DNA of 12,790 bases from Chloroflexota bacterium (GCA_020849725.1 JADLAZ010000153.1:1-12790), one strand, 5' to 3'; counted from the stretch's first letter, positions 1 through 7,294 are shown. The notes: generated from the sequence alone by a model not told the origin. Numbers and translations: made by a program.

Positions 1-24
1 CCCCCCCCCCCCCCCCCCCCCCCC
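1..24. repeat. 24-base poly-C tract
   Basis: Positions 1-24 are uninterrupted C, followed by GGGGG at 25-29. A homopolymer this long is rare in bacterial DNA. It may be a real slippage-prone tract or an assembly or contig-edge artefact, and the window edge prevents telling which. No gene covers it. Confidence 0.9.
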
Positions 25-41
25 GGGGGCTGGATATTAGG

Positions 42-62
42 TGTTGGGTGTTGGGTGTTGGG
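42..62 (+). repeat. TGTTGGG tandem repeat, 3 units
   Basis: The 7-base unit TGTTGGG occurs three times head to tail at 42-48, 49-55 and 56-62, preceded by GG at 40-41. The spaced G runs (GG at 40-41, GGG at 46-48, 53-55 and 60-62, and GGGGG at 25-29) could form a G-quadruplex on this strand. No coding function is visible. The stretch lies downstream of the leftward ABC-F gene, so it would be read, if at all, as 3' untranslated or intergenic DNA. Confidence 0.8.
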
Positions 63-87
63 AAGATGGCTCTGAGGAGAGGCAGCA

Positions 88-169
88 CCCCCCCTAACCC
101 CCCTTGTCAGGCGGGAATCAGCCAGCAGCGCGTTGACCTGTTCCCCCCTGACAAGGGGGGCGAGGGGGG
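88..169. repeat. Imperfect 23-bp inverted repeat, possible terminator or dispersed palindromic element
   Basis: The left arm at about 89-111 (C6-TAA-C6-TTGTCAGG) pairs with the right arm at 147-169 (CCTGACAA-G6-CGA-G6), 21 of 23 positions, around a 35-nt spacer. The right arm region also contains a smaller hairpin, C6 at 143-148 and G6 at 155-160 with loop TGACAA. It lies 50 bp past the stop codon of the leftward ABC-F gene, so it could end that transcript, although no T run follows. The strict C-run/TTGTCAGG design looks more like a member of a dispersed palindromic repeat family than a simple terminator; that is inference. Confidence 0.7.
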
Positions 170-218
170 TTCGAGCCGTCCCCATACCACTATCCTATCC
201 AGCCCCGCCCCCCGCCCC

Positions 219-2150
219 CTACCCGGCCTCGGCGCGCAGCACGGCCTCGCTCAGCGCCGTCCACTCGCCGTAGGCAGCGTCGAGGCGAGCCTGCGTCTCG
301 TCGTAGGCGGTGCCCAGGCGAGCCAGCGCGGCGATGTCCTGGTCAGCCGTGGCCACGCCCAACTCGTGCGACACCTGGTTGAGCCGCCGCTCCAGCCGGT
401 CGATCTCCGCTTCCAGCGCCGTCAGTCGGCGCTGCTGGTCGCGCATCTCCCGCTGCTGGTCGCGGGCCGCCTGGTCCGGCCGGCGCGGCGGCGGCGCGGC
501 CGGTGTCGCCGCCGTGGCCGGCGCCGGTGTGGGTGCAGGACGCTGACGCCGCTCGACGTAGTCCGTGTAGTTGCCGAGGTGCGTCGTCAGCCCGCCGTTG
601 TCGACGACCCACAGCTCGGTCGCCAGCCGGTCGATGAAGTAGCGGTCGTGCGACACGAACAGCACCGTGCCAGCGAAGTCGGACAGCACATCCTCGAGCG
701 CTTCGCGCGCCAGGATGTCGAGGTGATTAGTCGGCTCATCCAGGATCAGGAAGTTGGCCCCGGCCAGCGTCAGCACCGCCAGCGCCAGCTTGCTGCGCTC
801 GCCGCCGCTCAGCACGCCGGCGGCCTTGTAAACGTCATCACCCTCGAAATCGAAGCGCGCCAGATAGGTCCGCGCCTGCTCCTCACCCATCGGCTTCGTC
901 GCCAGAATTGTGCTGAGCGCGTCGCGGTTCAGGTCGAGCGACTCGTGTCCCTGGGCGTAGTAGCCGGGCTTGACGTTCGTCCCGAACTGAAACACGCCTG
1001 CCAGTGGCAGGAGATCGCCCACCAGCGTCTTCAGAAGCGTCGTCTTGCCGCTGCCGTTCGGGCCGAGCAGGCCGACGCGCGCGCCGCGCGCGATCTCCAA
1101 CTCCGGCGTCTCGACCAGGCAGGCGTTGCCACTCGCGCTCGGGTAGCCGATGCGCAGCCGGTTGGTCGCCAGCACCGCCCGGCCGGAGCGCAGGTCGGTC
1201 TGCAACTGGAGCTTCAGCCGCGCCACCTCTTGCGGGCGCTCGATGCGCTCGACCCGGGCCAGCCGCGTCTCGCGCCCACGTGCCTCGCGACTGCGCTGGC
1301 CGGCCTTGTAGCGGCGGATGAACTCCTCGGTGCGGGCGATCATCTCCTGCTGGGCCTCGTACTCGGCCAGCCGGCGCGCCATCCGCTCGGCGCGCAGGTC
1401 CAGGAAGCGGCGATACGGCGCCGGGTAGTCCTCTAGCCGCCCGAAGGCCAGCTCCAGCGTCCGCGTCGTCACCTTGTCCAGGAAGTAGCGGTCGTGCGAG
1501 ACGACCAGTACCGCACCGCGCCAGGTCCGCAGAAACCCCTCCAGCCACTCCAATGCTGCCAGATCGAGATGGTTGGTCGGCTCGTCCAGCAGCAGCAGGT
1601 CCGGCTCGGCCAGCAGTGCCTTGGCCAGCGCCACACGCGTCTTCTGACCGCCGGAGAGGTGGCGCACCGGGGTGGCGAATTCGTCACGACCAAAGCCGAG
1701 GCCGCTCAGCACCTGGCCCAGCCGTGTCTCCAGATCGTAGCCGCCGGCCGCCTCGAAGCGCTGACTCACCCGCTCGTAGTCGGCCATGATCGCCGCCAGT
1801 TCAGCCTCGACGGCGCCGGCCATGCGCTCGGTCAGCGCGTGCAGGTCGTCGCGCAGCGCCAGCAGCGGTGCGAAAGCGGTCATTGCCTCGTCGTGGACAC
1901 TGCCATCACTGTCGAAGCTGGCCTCTTGCGGCAGGTAGGTCACGCGCAGGCCGCGTGCCAGCACGATGCTGCCGGCATCGGCCGTCTCGGCCCCGGCGAT
2001 GATGCGTAACACCGTCGACTTGCCGGCGCCGTTGCCGCCGACCAGTGCCACGCGTTCGCCCTCGGCCACGGCGAACGTGACGCCGGTGAAGATCTGCTCG
2101 GTGATATAGCGCTTGCTCAGGTCCTGAACAGTCAGAATCGTCGTCGCCAT
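219..2150 (-). CDS. ABC-F family ATPase (translation-associated ATP-binding protein)
   Basis: A 643-residue soluble protein with two tandem ABC ATPase domains and no membrane segment, the hallmark of ABC-F proteins, which act on the ribosome rather than as transporters. Domain 1 has Walker A GGNGAGKST (38-46), signature LSGGQ (165-169), Walker B with DEPTNHLD (189-196) and switch His219. The charged helical linker (about 245-320) is the P-site tRNA interaction motif region. Domain 2 has Walker A GPNGSGKTT (363-371), LSGGE (447-451), DEPTNHLD (471-478) and His501. Both catalytic glutamates are present (190, 472). A Pro/Ala-rich hinge (about 537-560) leads to a C-terminal coiled coil (about 560-640), as in Uup/YdiF-type members. 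The start at 2150 is chosen over an in-frame ATG at 2192 because GAGGAG (2155-2160) precedes it and MATTILTVQDL is a typical N-terminus. Subfamily is not assigned; a ribosome-rescue or housekeeping role is as likely as antibiotic resistance. Confidence 0.95.
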   Translation of the reverse strand: MATTILTVQDLSKRYITEQIFTGVTFAVAEGERVALVGGNGAGKSTVLRIIAGAETADAGSIVLARGLRVTYLPQEASFDSDGSVHDEAMTAFAPLLALRDDLHALTERMAGAVEAELAAIMADYERVSQRFEAAGGYDLETRLGQVLSGLGFGRDEFATPVRHLSGGQKTRVALAKALLAEPDLLLLDEPTNHLDLAALEWLEGFLRTWRGAVLVVSHDRYFLDKVTTRTLELAFGRLEDYPAPYRRFLDLRAERMARRLAEYEAQQEMIARTEEFIRRYKAGQRSREARGRETRLARVERIERPQEVARLKLQLQTDLRSGRAVLATNRLRIGYPSASGNACLVETPELEIARGARVGLLGPNGSGKTTLLKTLVGDLLPLAGVFQFGTNVKPGYYAQGHESLDLNRDALSTILATKPMGEEQARTYLARFDFEGDDVYKAAGVLSGGERSKLALAVLTLAGANFLILDEPTNHLDILAREALEDVLSDFAGTVLFVSHDRYFIDRLATELWVVDNGGLTTHLGNYTDYVERRQRPAPTPAPATAATPAAPPPRRPDQAARDQQREMRDQQRRLTALEAEIDRLERRLNQVSHELGVATADQDIAALARLGTAYDETQARLDAAYGEWTALSEAVLRAEAG

Positions 2151-2182
2151 GTGGCTCCTCATGGCCCACTGGGCCGGGGAGG

Positions 2183-2191
2183 AGTATACCA
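2183..2191 (-). promoter_or_regulatory. Candidate extended -10 promoter for the ABC-F gene
   Basis: Read on the minus strand the bases are TGGTATACT, that is TG-n-TATACT, an extended -10 element one base off TATAAT. It sits in the 60-bp gap between the two leftward genes and would start RNA about 26 nt before the ATG at 2150. No clear -35 box is visible at 17 bp, which is acceptable for an extended -10. A 6-bp GC hairpin (2174-2179 with 2196-2201) surrounds it and could attenuate readthrough from the upstream gene. Confidence 0.4.
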
Positions 2192-2210
2192 CCGGCCCCG
2201 GTGCTGGCCG

Positions 2211-5081
2211 TCACGGCGGCGCGGCCGGGCGGCGCGCCAGCAGCCCGGTGCCCAGCCGGCCCAGCAACACCTCCTGCACGACGCCGGCCATCTCGGGATG
2301 GTGCTCCAGACGGGCCCGCTCGAAGTACTGGACGGTGTAGAGTTGACCGCCGGGTCGCCAGCGCTCCTCCACCGGCTCGCTGATCGGCAGTCCGTAGATA
2401 GCCGCGCCGCCGGTCGTCTCCCAGCGCTGTCGGAACACGTCACCGAGCGTGTGCCCGGTCGCCTCGAAGTAGAGCGTACCATCGGTCGGCGGCGGCGCCG
2501 GCCCGAAGGCCGCCTCGGCGGCGCGAGCGACGGCCGTCTCCCGGCCGATATGACCGAGCTGGACTTCGTCCGATCCACCGGCGCGGGCGGGGTCGCGCTC
2601 GAAGCGGGCGCGCTCGAAGTACTGGACGAGGCGGCCGTTGTCGGTGAACTCCGGCGAGATCGGGTAGCCGAACTGGGTCAGGCCGCCGTTGGCCTCCCAG
2701 TAGCGCCAGAAGGCGCCCCCGAGGGTCATGCCGGTTTCGGGGAAAGTCAGCACGCTCGGTGCGGGCGCGGCCGGCAGCTCCACCGGCGCGGCCGCCACAT
2801 CCGGCACAGCGCCGTCCGCACCGGTGACGGTGATGAGCGCCAGCGCCTCCGACAACTGACCGTCAGCGCCAGCGCGCGTCAGTGACACGACGTAGCGACC
2901 GGGCTGGGTGTAGGTCGTCGCCGGTGCGGCCGCGTCACTCATCTGGCCGTTGCCGAGGTCCCAGTGCGGCGGCCCGGCGTCGCGCAGCGACGAGGTATCG
3001 GCGAAGCTGACCGTCAGCGGCGCTGCGCCGGTCACGACCGAGGGTGCGAAGGCAGTGGCGCCAGTATAGCGGATGCGCCAGATCTTGCCGCCGGGCACGT
3101 TCGGGCCGCCGTCACCCTCATCGAGGAACAGGTCGGTGAAGTAGAAGCCGTCCGGCTGGAGGCGCAGATCGACGATCGAGCCGCGGCCCTCGCCGATGTA
3201 GCGGGCGAAAGTCGTCGGCGGGCCGACGATCCCTTCGCCGGGCGCCATGACGAACTCCTGGATCGTCTTGCCGGCGCGCTGCGGGCCGGCGCCGTAGACC
3301 GCGCCGGCCGACGCGACGAACAGGTTGTTCTGCTTCGTCGCCGGCAACGCCGCCTCGGCCGCGGCGCCCTCGGCGAAAGCCAGACCGACCGGCGACCAGT
3401 GCGCCTCGGGCCAGACATAGGCGGCGTTGGTGCGCATGCTATCGTTGGTGCCGTCCCAGCCGTAGTCACCGCCGGCGTCGATGCGCACGAGTCGGTCGAC
3501 ATCGGGGCCGTTCTCGGTCAGCCAGAGATGGCCGTCCGACGGCCGCCAGGTCATGCCGTAGGCGTTGCGGTGGCGCCTGCTGAACTGATAGGAGATCGGC
3601 TCGGTCGGCCGGGTCGGGTCGTACTTTGGATTGTCGGCCGGCGCGCTACCGTCGGGGTTGAGTCGCAGCACTTTGCCGTTGAACGTGCCATCATCGGCGG
3701 CCATCAGGTAGCTCGGGCCATCGGCAACGAACACGTAGAGCTTGCCATCCGGTCCGAACGAGCACTGCTGGATCTGGTGCGAGGGGCGCGCCACGCCCTG
3801 GCCAGGCTGAGCGGCGAGGATCTCGTCGATGCCGCTGGCCGTCAGGCCGTCGATCGAGCGCAGCCGGATAATCTTGTTGCGCAGGGTGCCCGAGTCGGCC
3901 CGATGAGCAAGCGTGGCATAGACATCGTGCGAGTCGGGCGGCACGCAGACGCCGATCACCCCCTGTTCGCCGGCGCCGGGAAACCCGGCCGGGCTAATGT
4001 TGAGCAGATCGTCGGCGAACGTGCCCACTCGCCCATCGTTGGTGACGACCTTGATGCGCCCGTGCAGCTCGCTGACGTAGAAGCGCGGCGCGGCCGGGTC
4101 GGAACCGGGATCGGGCACGAACGCCAGCGACGTCGGCAGGTGGAAGGCCGCGCCGACGGCTTCGAGCCGGAACCCCGGCTCCAACTGCCAGGGCAAGATC
4201 GTGTCGCGCGCCAGCCGGTCCCGCTCCGGTGTGATCTGGTTGACCTGGCCGTAGAAGGTCGCGCCGCTGGCGCTGACCCAGAGTACCATCTCCGCGCCGG
4301 GCGCCAGCACAACGGCGGGCAGAAAGATCGTCCGGCGCTCGGCATGGTCGCCATCGTGCGCCACCATCGTCAGCCGCGAGCTGGGCAGTCGCACCTCAGC
4401 GACGGGGCCGGCGATCAGTCGGAGCCGCGCCGTCTCCGGCCGCGGCAACTCCGGTTGCACCGTTGCCAGCAGCCCGGTCGCACCGCCGTCGATCGTTAGC
4501 AGCGGCGCACCGGCGCCACTCTCGACCACCAGGCGTGCCCCGTCCGACAGCGCCACCGCCGTGCCACCGTCCGTCTGCCAGGTTGGCGCCGGCCACGGGG
4601 CGACCGCGCGCACCCGCCAGGCCGGCACATCGGGGTCCCCGGTCGTCTCGAAGACGCGCTCGGCCCAGTCCGACCAGGCGTGACTGCTGTCCTGGTAGCG
4701 GGCGCGGAAGCGATAGACCGTGCCGAACTCCAGGCGATCCGCGCCAGCAAGCGGCCCCAGGAAGCGGCCATCAGCGAGATGAGCATGGATCAGTTGGTCA
4801 GAGTTGTAGGCGGCCCAGACCACCGTCTGGTCTTCCTCAGCGCGGATCTCCCAGTCGGTCGCGGTGTGCCTGTCGCCATCGACGTCGTGGAAGGGCGCGC
4901 CCATCTCCATATGGACGTCCCACGGCACAACGTTGGTCGCCGATGGCGTCGTGATATCCGGCGGGTCTGGTGGCGAAGCGGCCGCTACGAGCCGAGGCGG
5001 TAGGAGCAGGCTGAGAACCAGCGCCAGCACGACTGCACGGGAGATCTGCTCCCCGACGATCGCCGTGACCCGACCGCGCAT
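2211..5081 (-). CDS. Secreted PQQ-type glucose/sorbosone dehydrogenase-like propeller protein with Fn3-like, PKD and C-terminal repeat domains
   Basis: The protein is 956 residues. A signal peptide is clear: basic start, hydrophobic core (about 16-27), and likely cleavage after the Ala run at 33-35. Residues about 40-146 look Fn3-like (VYRFRARYQD, WSDWAERVFET). Residues about 300-672 match the soluble PQQ glucose/aldose sugar dehydrogenase beta-propeller: YVSELHGRIKVV, GEQGVIGV, HQIQQCSFGPDGKLYV with candidate catalytic His435, a KVLRLNPDG strand, RHRNAYGM (501-510) matching the family RN-x-x-G motif, and a closing GKIWRIRY strand. A PKD domain follows (about 675-753; HWDLGNGQ, GRYVVSLTRAG). 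Two ~70-residue repeats end the protein (about 776-847 and 870-945), each with a W-E-x-x-GG, YG/FG-x-PIS, VQYFERAR and LG-x-x-G pattern, LGFP-like, and an 18-bp exact DNA repeat (2317-2334, 2611-2628). Substrate is unknown; PQQ-dependent sugar oxidation is inferred. The start at 5081 is set by GGAGG followed by AACAG before ATG and by the signal peptide; the open frame continues upstream to 6122 but only antisense to another gene. Confidence 0.9.
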   Translation of the reverse strand: MRGRVTAIVGEQISRAVVLALVLSLLLPPRLVAAASPPDPPDITTPSATNVVPWDVHMEMGAPFHDVDGDRHTATDWEIRAEEDQTVVWAAYNSDQLIHAHLADGRFLGPLAGADRLEFGTVYRFRARYQDSSHAWSDWAERVFETTGDPDVPAWRVRAVAPWPAPTWQTDGGTAVALSDGARLVVESGAGAPLLTIDGGATGLLATVQPELPRPETARLRLIAGPVAEVRLPSSRLTMVAHDGDHAERRTIFLPAVVLAPGAEMVLWVSASGATFYGQVNQITPERDRLARDTILPWQLEPGFRLEAVGAAFHLPTSLAFVPDPGSDPAAPRFYVSELHGRIKVVTNDGRVGTFADDLLNISPAGFPGAGEQGVIGVCVPPDSHDVYATLAHRADSGTLRNKIIRLRSIDGLTASGIDEILAAQPGQGVARPSHQIQQCSFGPDGKLYVFVADGPSYLMAADDGTFNGKVLRLNPDGSAPADNPKYDPTRPTEPISYQFSRRHRNAYGMTWRPSDGHLWLTENGPDVDRLVRIDAGGDYGWDGTNDSMRTNAAYVWPEAHWSPVGLAFAEGAAAEAALPATKQNNLFVASAGAVYGAGPQRAGKTIQEFVMAPGEGIVGPPTTFARYIGEGRGSIVDLRLQPDGFYFTDLFLDEGDGGPNVPGGKIWRIRYTGATAFAPSVVTGAAPLTVSFADTSSLRDAGPPHWDLGNGQMSDAAAPATTYTQPGRYVVSLTRAGADGQLSEALALITVTGADGAVPDVAAAPVELPAAPAPSVLTFPETGMTLGGAFWRYWEANGGLTQFGYPISPEFTDNGRLVQYFERARFERDPARAGGSDEVQLGHIGRETAVARAAEAAFGPAPPPTDGTLYFEATGHTLGDVFRQRWETTGGAAIYGLPISEPVEERWRPGGQLYTVQYFERARLEHHPEMAGVVQEVLLGRLGTGLLARRPAAPP

Positions 5082-5242
5082 CTGTTCCTCCCGATCACGC
5101 GCCATCGCCGTGGCAGCATCGGCTGGCCACCGCGTCCACCCGGTCCACCTTCGTCCACCACCCGCGAGACCGGGCATCGCGGCACCGGCCAGCGCCCAGC
5201 CTGGTAAGCTGACAATCGCGTCAGTGGTAGCCGCCAGTGGAC

Positions 5243-5248
5243 TATAAT
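5243..5248 (+). promoter_or_regulatory. Perfect -10 box TATAAT in the divergent intergenic region
   Basis: TATAAT stands out in this GC-rich stretch and points rightward to the gene at 5322, giving a leader of roughly 65-70 nt. No convincing -35 is found at 16-18 bp; a CTGACA at 5209-5214 is 28 bp away, too far. Within the leader, CGCCGGC at 5263-5269 and GCCGGCG at 5278-5284 form a perfect 7-bp stem with an 8-nt loop, which may affect expression. The leftward gene starts at 5081 and shares this 240-bp region. Confidence 0.5.
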
Positions 5249-5321
5249 AGCGTCTTCGTTCCCGCCGGCCGCTGCTCGCCGGCGTCTCATCATCATGACC
5301 ACTGCCTGGGAGGATGCGCTC

Positions 5322-6170
5322 GTGATCAACTTCCCGCGCTCGACCTTTACCTGGACATCGCACCCCTGGCGGCGTGACCCGTACTATCGCTATATGGGCG
5401 GCTTCGTCGGGCAGCCGGGCCAAGTCTACCATGTCCGCTTCAACATCGAAGCGGCCGCGACGATCCGCGACGAGGCGACCGGCCGGGCGACCGAGATCTT
5501 CCTGAGCGCGCCGTGTCGGACCGAGTACACGATCGCCACGCGCAACCTGTTTCAGGTGCCGAGCGGCGAGTTCCGCATGCCGTTCAGCCGCGACTACCGC
5601 CTGATGCTGGCTAAACGCCCCAGCCACGAGCGCGAGGACGTCACCGCCGTCCGGCTCAGCGACGCCTTCCAGGCGCATCGCCTCGATCTGCGCGCCTTTG
5701 CGCCGGTGAGCGAGTTGACCAGTGCCGGCGCGATCATCGAGGCCGCGCTGGCCAACGACGCTCTGAACGCCGTGTCGATCTATCGCGACGCCAGCCGTGG
5801 CCTGACCGTCGCCATCGAGTACCCGGTCAACCTGATCAACCTCAACGCCGCTGACGGCGAGTTTCAGGTTTGCACCGGCCCGGTCGTCCTGCCCGACCTG
5901 GCGACCTGGGACGGCGCCGAGGTCAGCCGCGTCTTCCTGGCGCACGCCGCTTTCACTACGTTCGATCACGTCGAGTTCATCCTGCAGCGCGAGATCGCCG
6001 CCGCTCCGGAGGACCGGGCCTGGCTGGACCAACCGCGCGGCCGCGATCGCCTTGAGTTGCACGACCCCACTGTCCGCCCGCCCGGTTATCCACCAGCCCG
6101 CCCCCAGCCAACCGTCTACCACGAGGTCTGGGAGTTACCCGCCACCAACACCGTTCTGCGCGCCGTGTGA
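5322..6170 (+). CDS. Conserved-looking protein of unknown function, 282 aa
   Basis: I do not recognise a family. The protein is soluble, without signal peptide or membrane helix, rich in aromatic and charged residues, with alternating hydrophobic stretches that suggest beta structure (for example VYHVRFNIEAA, GLTVAIEYPVNLINL, VEFILQREI) and a Pro-rich segment (PPGYPPARPQP) before a C-terminal VYHEVWELP. Third codon positions are strongly G/C, which supports real coding on this strand rather than the antisense open frame. Start choice: an ATG at 5295 has no ribosome binding site, whereas the in-frame GTG at 5322 has GGGAGG (5308-5313) 8 nt upstream, so GTG is preferred. It is transcribed away from the secreted dehydrogenase-like gene and followed after 106 bp by a sigma factor operon with its own candidate promoter. 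It could be a Chloroflexota-restricted protein; that is a guess. Confidence 0.8.
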   Translation: MINFPRSTFTWTSHPWRRDPYYRYMGGFVGQPGQVYHVRFNIEAAATIRDEATGRATEIFLSAPCRTEYTIATRNLFQVPSGEFRMPFSRDYRLMLAKRPSHEREDVTAVRLSDAFQAHRLDLRAFAPVSELTSAGAIIEAALANDALNAVSIYRDASRGLTVAIEYPVNLINLNAADGEFQVCTGPVVLPDLATWDGAEVSRVFLAHAAFTTFDHVEFILQREIAAAPEDRAWLDQPRGRDRLELHDPTVRPPGYPPARPQPTVYHEVWELPATNTVLRAV

Positions 6171-6198
6171 CCAGGAGGCCAGAGGAACGGGATGGCCC

Positions 6199-6227
6199 TC
6201 GACACGGGCTGCCCGGCAGCCTATGCT
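6199..6227 (+). promoter_or_regulatory. Candidate promoter of the sigma/anti-sigma operon
   Basis: TCGACA (6199-6204) is followed by exactly 17 bp and then TATGCT (6222-6227), 5/6 and 4/6 matches to the housekeeping -35 and -10 boxes, in the 106-bp gap before the sigma factor. RNA would start near 6234, about 43 nt before the chosen ATG at 6277. If the sigma factor were autoregulated, its own promoter could replace or overlap this one. Confidence 0.4.
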
Positions 6228-6276
6228 GTGCGACGTTGGGCGGCTGTGGATGCGGTGGTCGATGGTGGAGCGAGGC

Positions 6277-6942
6277 ATGGAGCCATCGCGGCCAGCAGAC
6301 GGGAGCAGCGCGGACCCGGGCGGCGACGCGGCCGTCGTGGCGGCGCTGCGGCGTGGCGACGAAGCTGCCTTCGCGGCGCTGGTGGCCCAGCATCATGCGA
6401 GGCTGCTGCGGTTGGCGCTGCTGTACGTCGATGACCGAACTGCGGCTGAAGAGGTCGTGCAAGAGGCCTGGCTCGGCCTGCTGCAGGGGCTGGACCGCTT
6501 CGAGGAGCGGGCCTCGCTCAAGACCTGGCTGACGCGCATCCTTGTCAACCGCGCCAAGACGCGCGGCTTGCGCGAGCGCCGCAGCGTGCCGTTCTCAGCG
6601 CTGAGGGAGGCCGGGCTGGGGACGGCCGAGCCTGCCGTGCCGACCGATCGTTTCGTCGCCGCCGGTCCGCACCGCGGCGAGTGGGCCGCGCCGCCGCAGC
6701 CCTGGGACGATGTACCAGAGGCGCGCTTGTTGGCGGTCGAGACGCGGCGGCAGATCGAGGCCGCCGTCGCGACGCTGCCGCCGGCGCAGCGGGCGGTCAT
6801 CACGCTGCGCGATATCGAGGGCTGGCCCAGCGACGAGGTCTGTACTATGCTGGAGATCAGCGAGACAAATCAACGGGTGCTCCTGCACCGGGCGCGTTCA
6901 CGCGTGCGCCGGGCGCTCGAGTCATACTTCTCGTCAGGGTAG
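6277..6942 (+). CDS. ECF-type RNA polymerase sigma factor
   Basis: A 221-residue sigma-70 family protein with only regions 2 and 4, as in ECF (group 4) factors. Region 2 spans about 20-98: AFAALVAQHHARLLRLALLY, the AAEEVVQEAWL core-binding helix and the FEERASLKTWLTRILVNRAK -10 recognition part. A long linker (about 100-150) carries DRFVAAG, EWAAPPQPW and PEARLL, a conserved-looking linker seen in some ECF groups. Region 4 spans about 151-218: LPPAQRAVITLRDIEGWPSDEV, then the HTH with ISETNQRVLLHRARSRVRRAL that reads the -35. The start at 6277 follows GGAG with a 6-nt spacer; the open frame extends upstream to 6052, but only over the 3' end of the preceding gene. The stop codon lies 6 nt before the anti-sigma gene, so the two are almost certainly co-transcribed and translationally coupled. 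Target promoters are not identifiable here. Confidence 0.95.
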   Translation: MEPSRPADGSSADPGGDAAVVAALRRGDEAAFAALVAQHHARLLRLALLYVDDRTAAEEVVQEAWLGLLQGLDRFEERASLKTWLTRILVNRAKTRGLRERRSVPFSALREAGLGTAEPAVPTDRFVAAGPHRGEWAAPPQPWDDVPEARLLAVETRRQIEAAVATLPPAQRAVITLRDIEGWPSDEVCTMLEISETNQRVLLHRARSRVRRALESYFSSG

Positions 6943-6948
6943 GCGCGC

Positions 6949-7206
6949 ATGGTGAAGGCAGCGGCCCTGGTCTGCCAGGAGATGGTCGAACTCATCACCG
7001 ATTACCTCGAGGCGCGGTTGCCAGCAGGTGACCGCGCGCGCTTCGAGGCGCACCTGGCCGCCTGCCCGCACTGTCGAGCGTACCTGGCGCAGATGCGGCA
7101 GACGATCCGGGCGCTCGGCGTCCTGCCACCGGAGACGATCGCGCCCGCGGCGACGGCGGCGCTCATGGCCGTGTTCGCGCGCTGGCAGGCCGAACGAACC
7201 GGGTAG
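6949..7206 (+). CDS. Small zinc-finger (zf-HC2) anti-sigma factor
   Basis: An 85-residue protein with the anti-sigma zinc motif H-x3-C-x2-C (His35, Cys39, Cys42) in the sequence ARFEAHLAACPHC, plus Cys9, which is well placed as fourth ligand of a ZAS-type domain. The YLEARLPAGDRARF stretch is typical of the family. There is no membrane helix, so it should be a cytoplasmic sensor that holds the adjacent sigma factor; cysteine ligation makes redox or zinc sensing plausible but unproven. The C-terminal helix (about 62-82, Ala-rich) is short. The ribosome binding site (AGGGTAGG) overlaps the sigma gene's stop codon, supporting coupled synthesis of the pair. Confidence 0.92.
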   Translation: MVKAAALVCQEMVELITDYLEARLPAGDRARFEAHLAACPHCRAYLAQMRQTIRALGVLPPETIAPAATAALMAVFARWQAERTG

Positions 7207-7277
7207 CGTTGCCGGTGTCCCGCAGCGTGAATGGGCCTGAGCATCCTTTCACCTCACTGAGGATCAGCCAGGCCCAG

Positions 7278-7294
7278 GTACGCCATCGGCGTAC
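7278..7294. repeat. Perfect 7-bp hairpin downstream of the sigma operon
   Basis: GTACGCC (7278-7284) and GGCGTAC (7288-7294) are exact inverses around a 3-nt ATC loop, 72 bp after the anti-sigma stop. A weaker pair ATCCT/AGGAT lies just before it (7243-7247, 7260-7264). No T run follows, so an intrinsic terminator is uncertain; an operator-like palindrome is the alternative. Nothing coding is seen in 7207-7383. Confidence 0.5.

Noticed and set aside
48..1436. Long plus-strand open frame antisense to the ABC-F gene (462 codons)
   Set aside because: It is the mirror frame of a clearly coding ABC-F gene; composition is Arg/Gln/Ala-rich with no domain logic, as expected from GC-rich antisense DNA.
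2317..2628. 18-bp exact direct DNA repeat (2317-2334 and 2611-2628) as a mobile or recombination site
   Set aside because: It encodes the same VQYFERAR motif in the two C-terminal protein repeats, so protein-level repetition explains it.
2964..4499. Long plus-strand open frame antisense to the secreted propeller gene (511 codons)
   Set aside because: The opposite strand encodes recognisable propeller motifs; this frame is an Arg/Gly/Ala-rich shadow without a ribosome binding site.
5209..5248. CTGACA at 5209 as -35 partner of TATAAT at 5243
   Set aside because: The spacing is 28 bp, far from the 16-18 bp needed.
5082..6122. N-terminal extension of the secreted protein's frame upstream to 6122
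   Set aside because: It would run antisense through the 5322-6170 gene and bury a textbook signal peptide; the ATG at 5081 has a GGAGG site.
6052..6276. Upstream in-frame extension of the sigma factor to 6052
   Set aside because: It overlaps the previous gene's 3' end in another frame, has no sigma-like sequence, and the ATG at 6277 has a good GGAG site and typical N-terminus.
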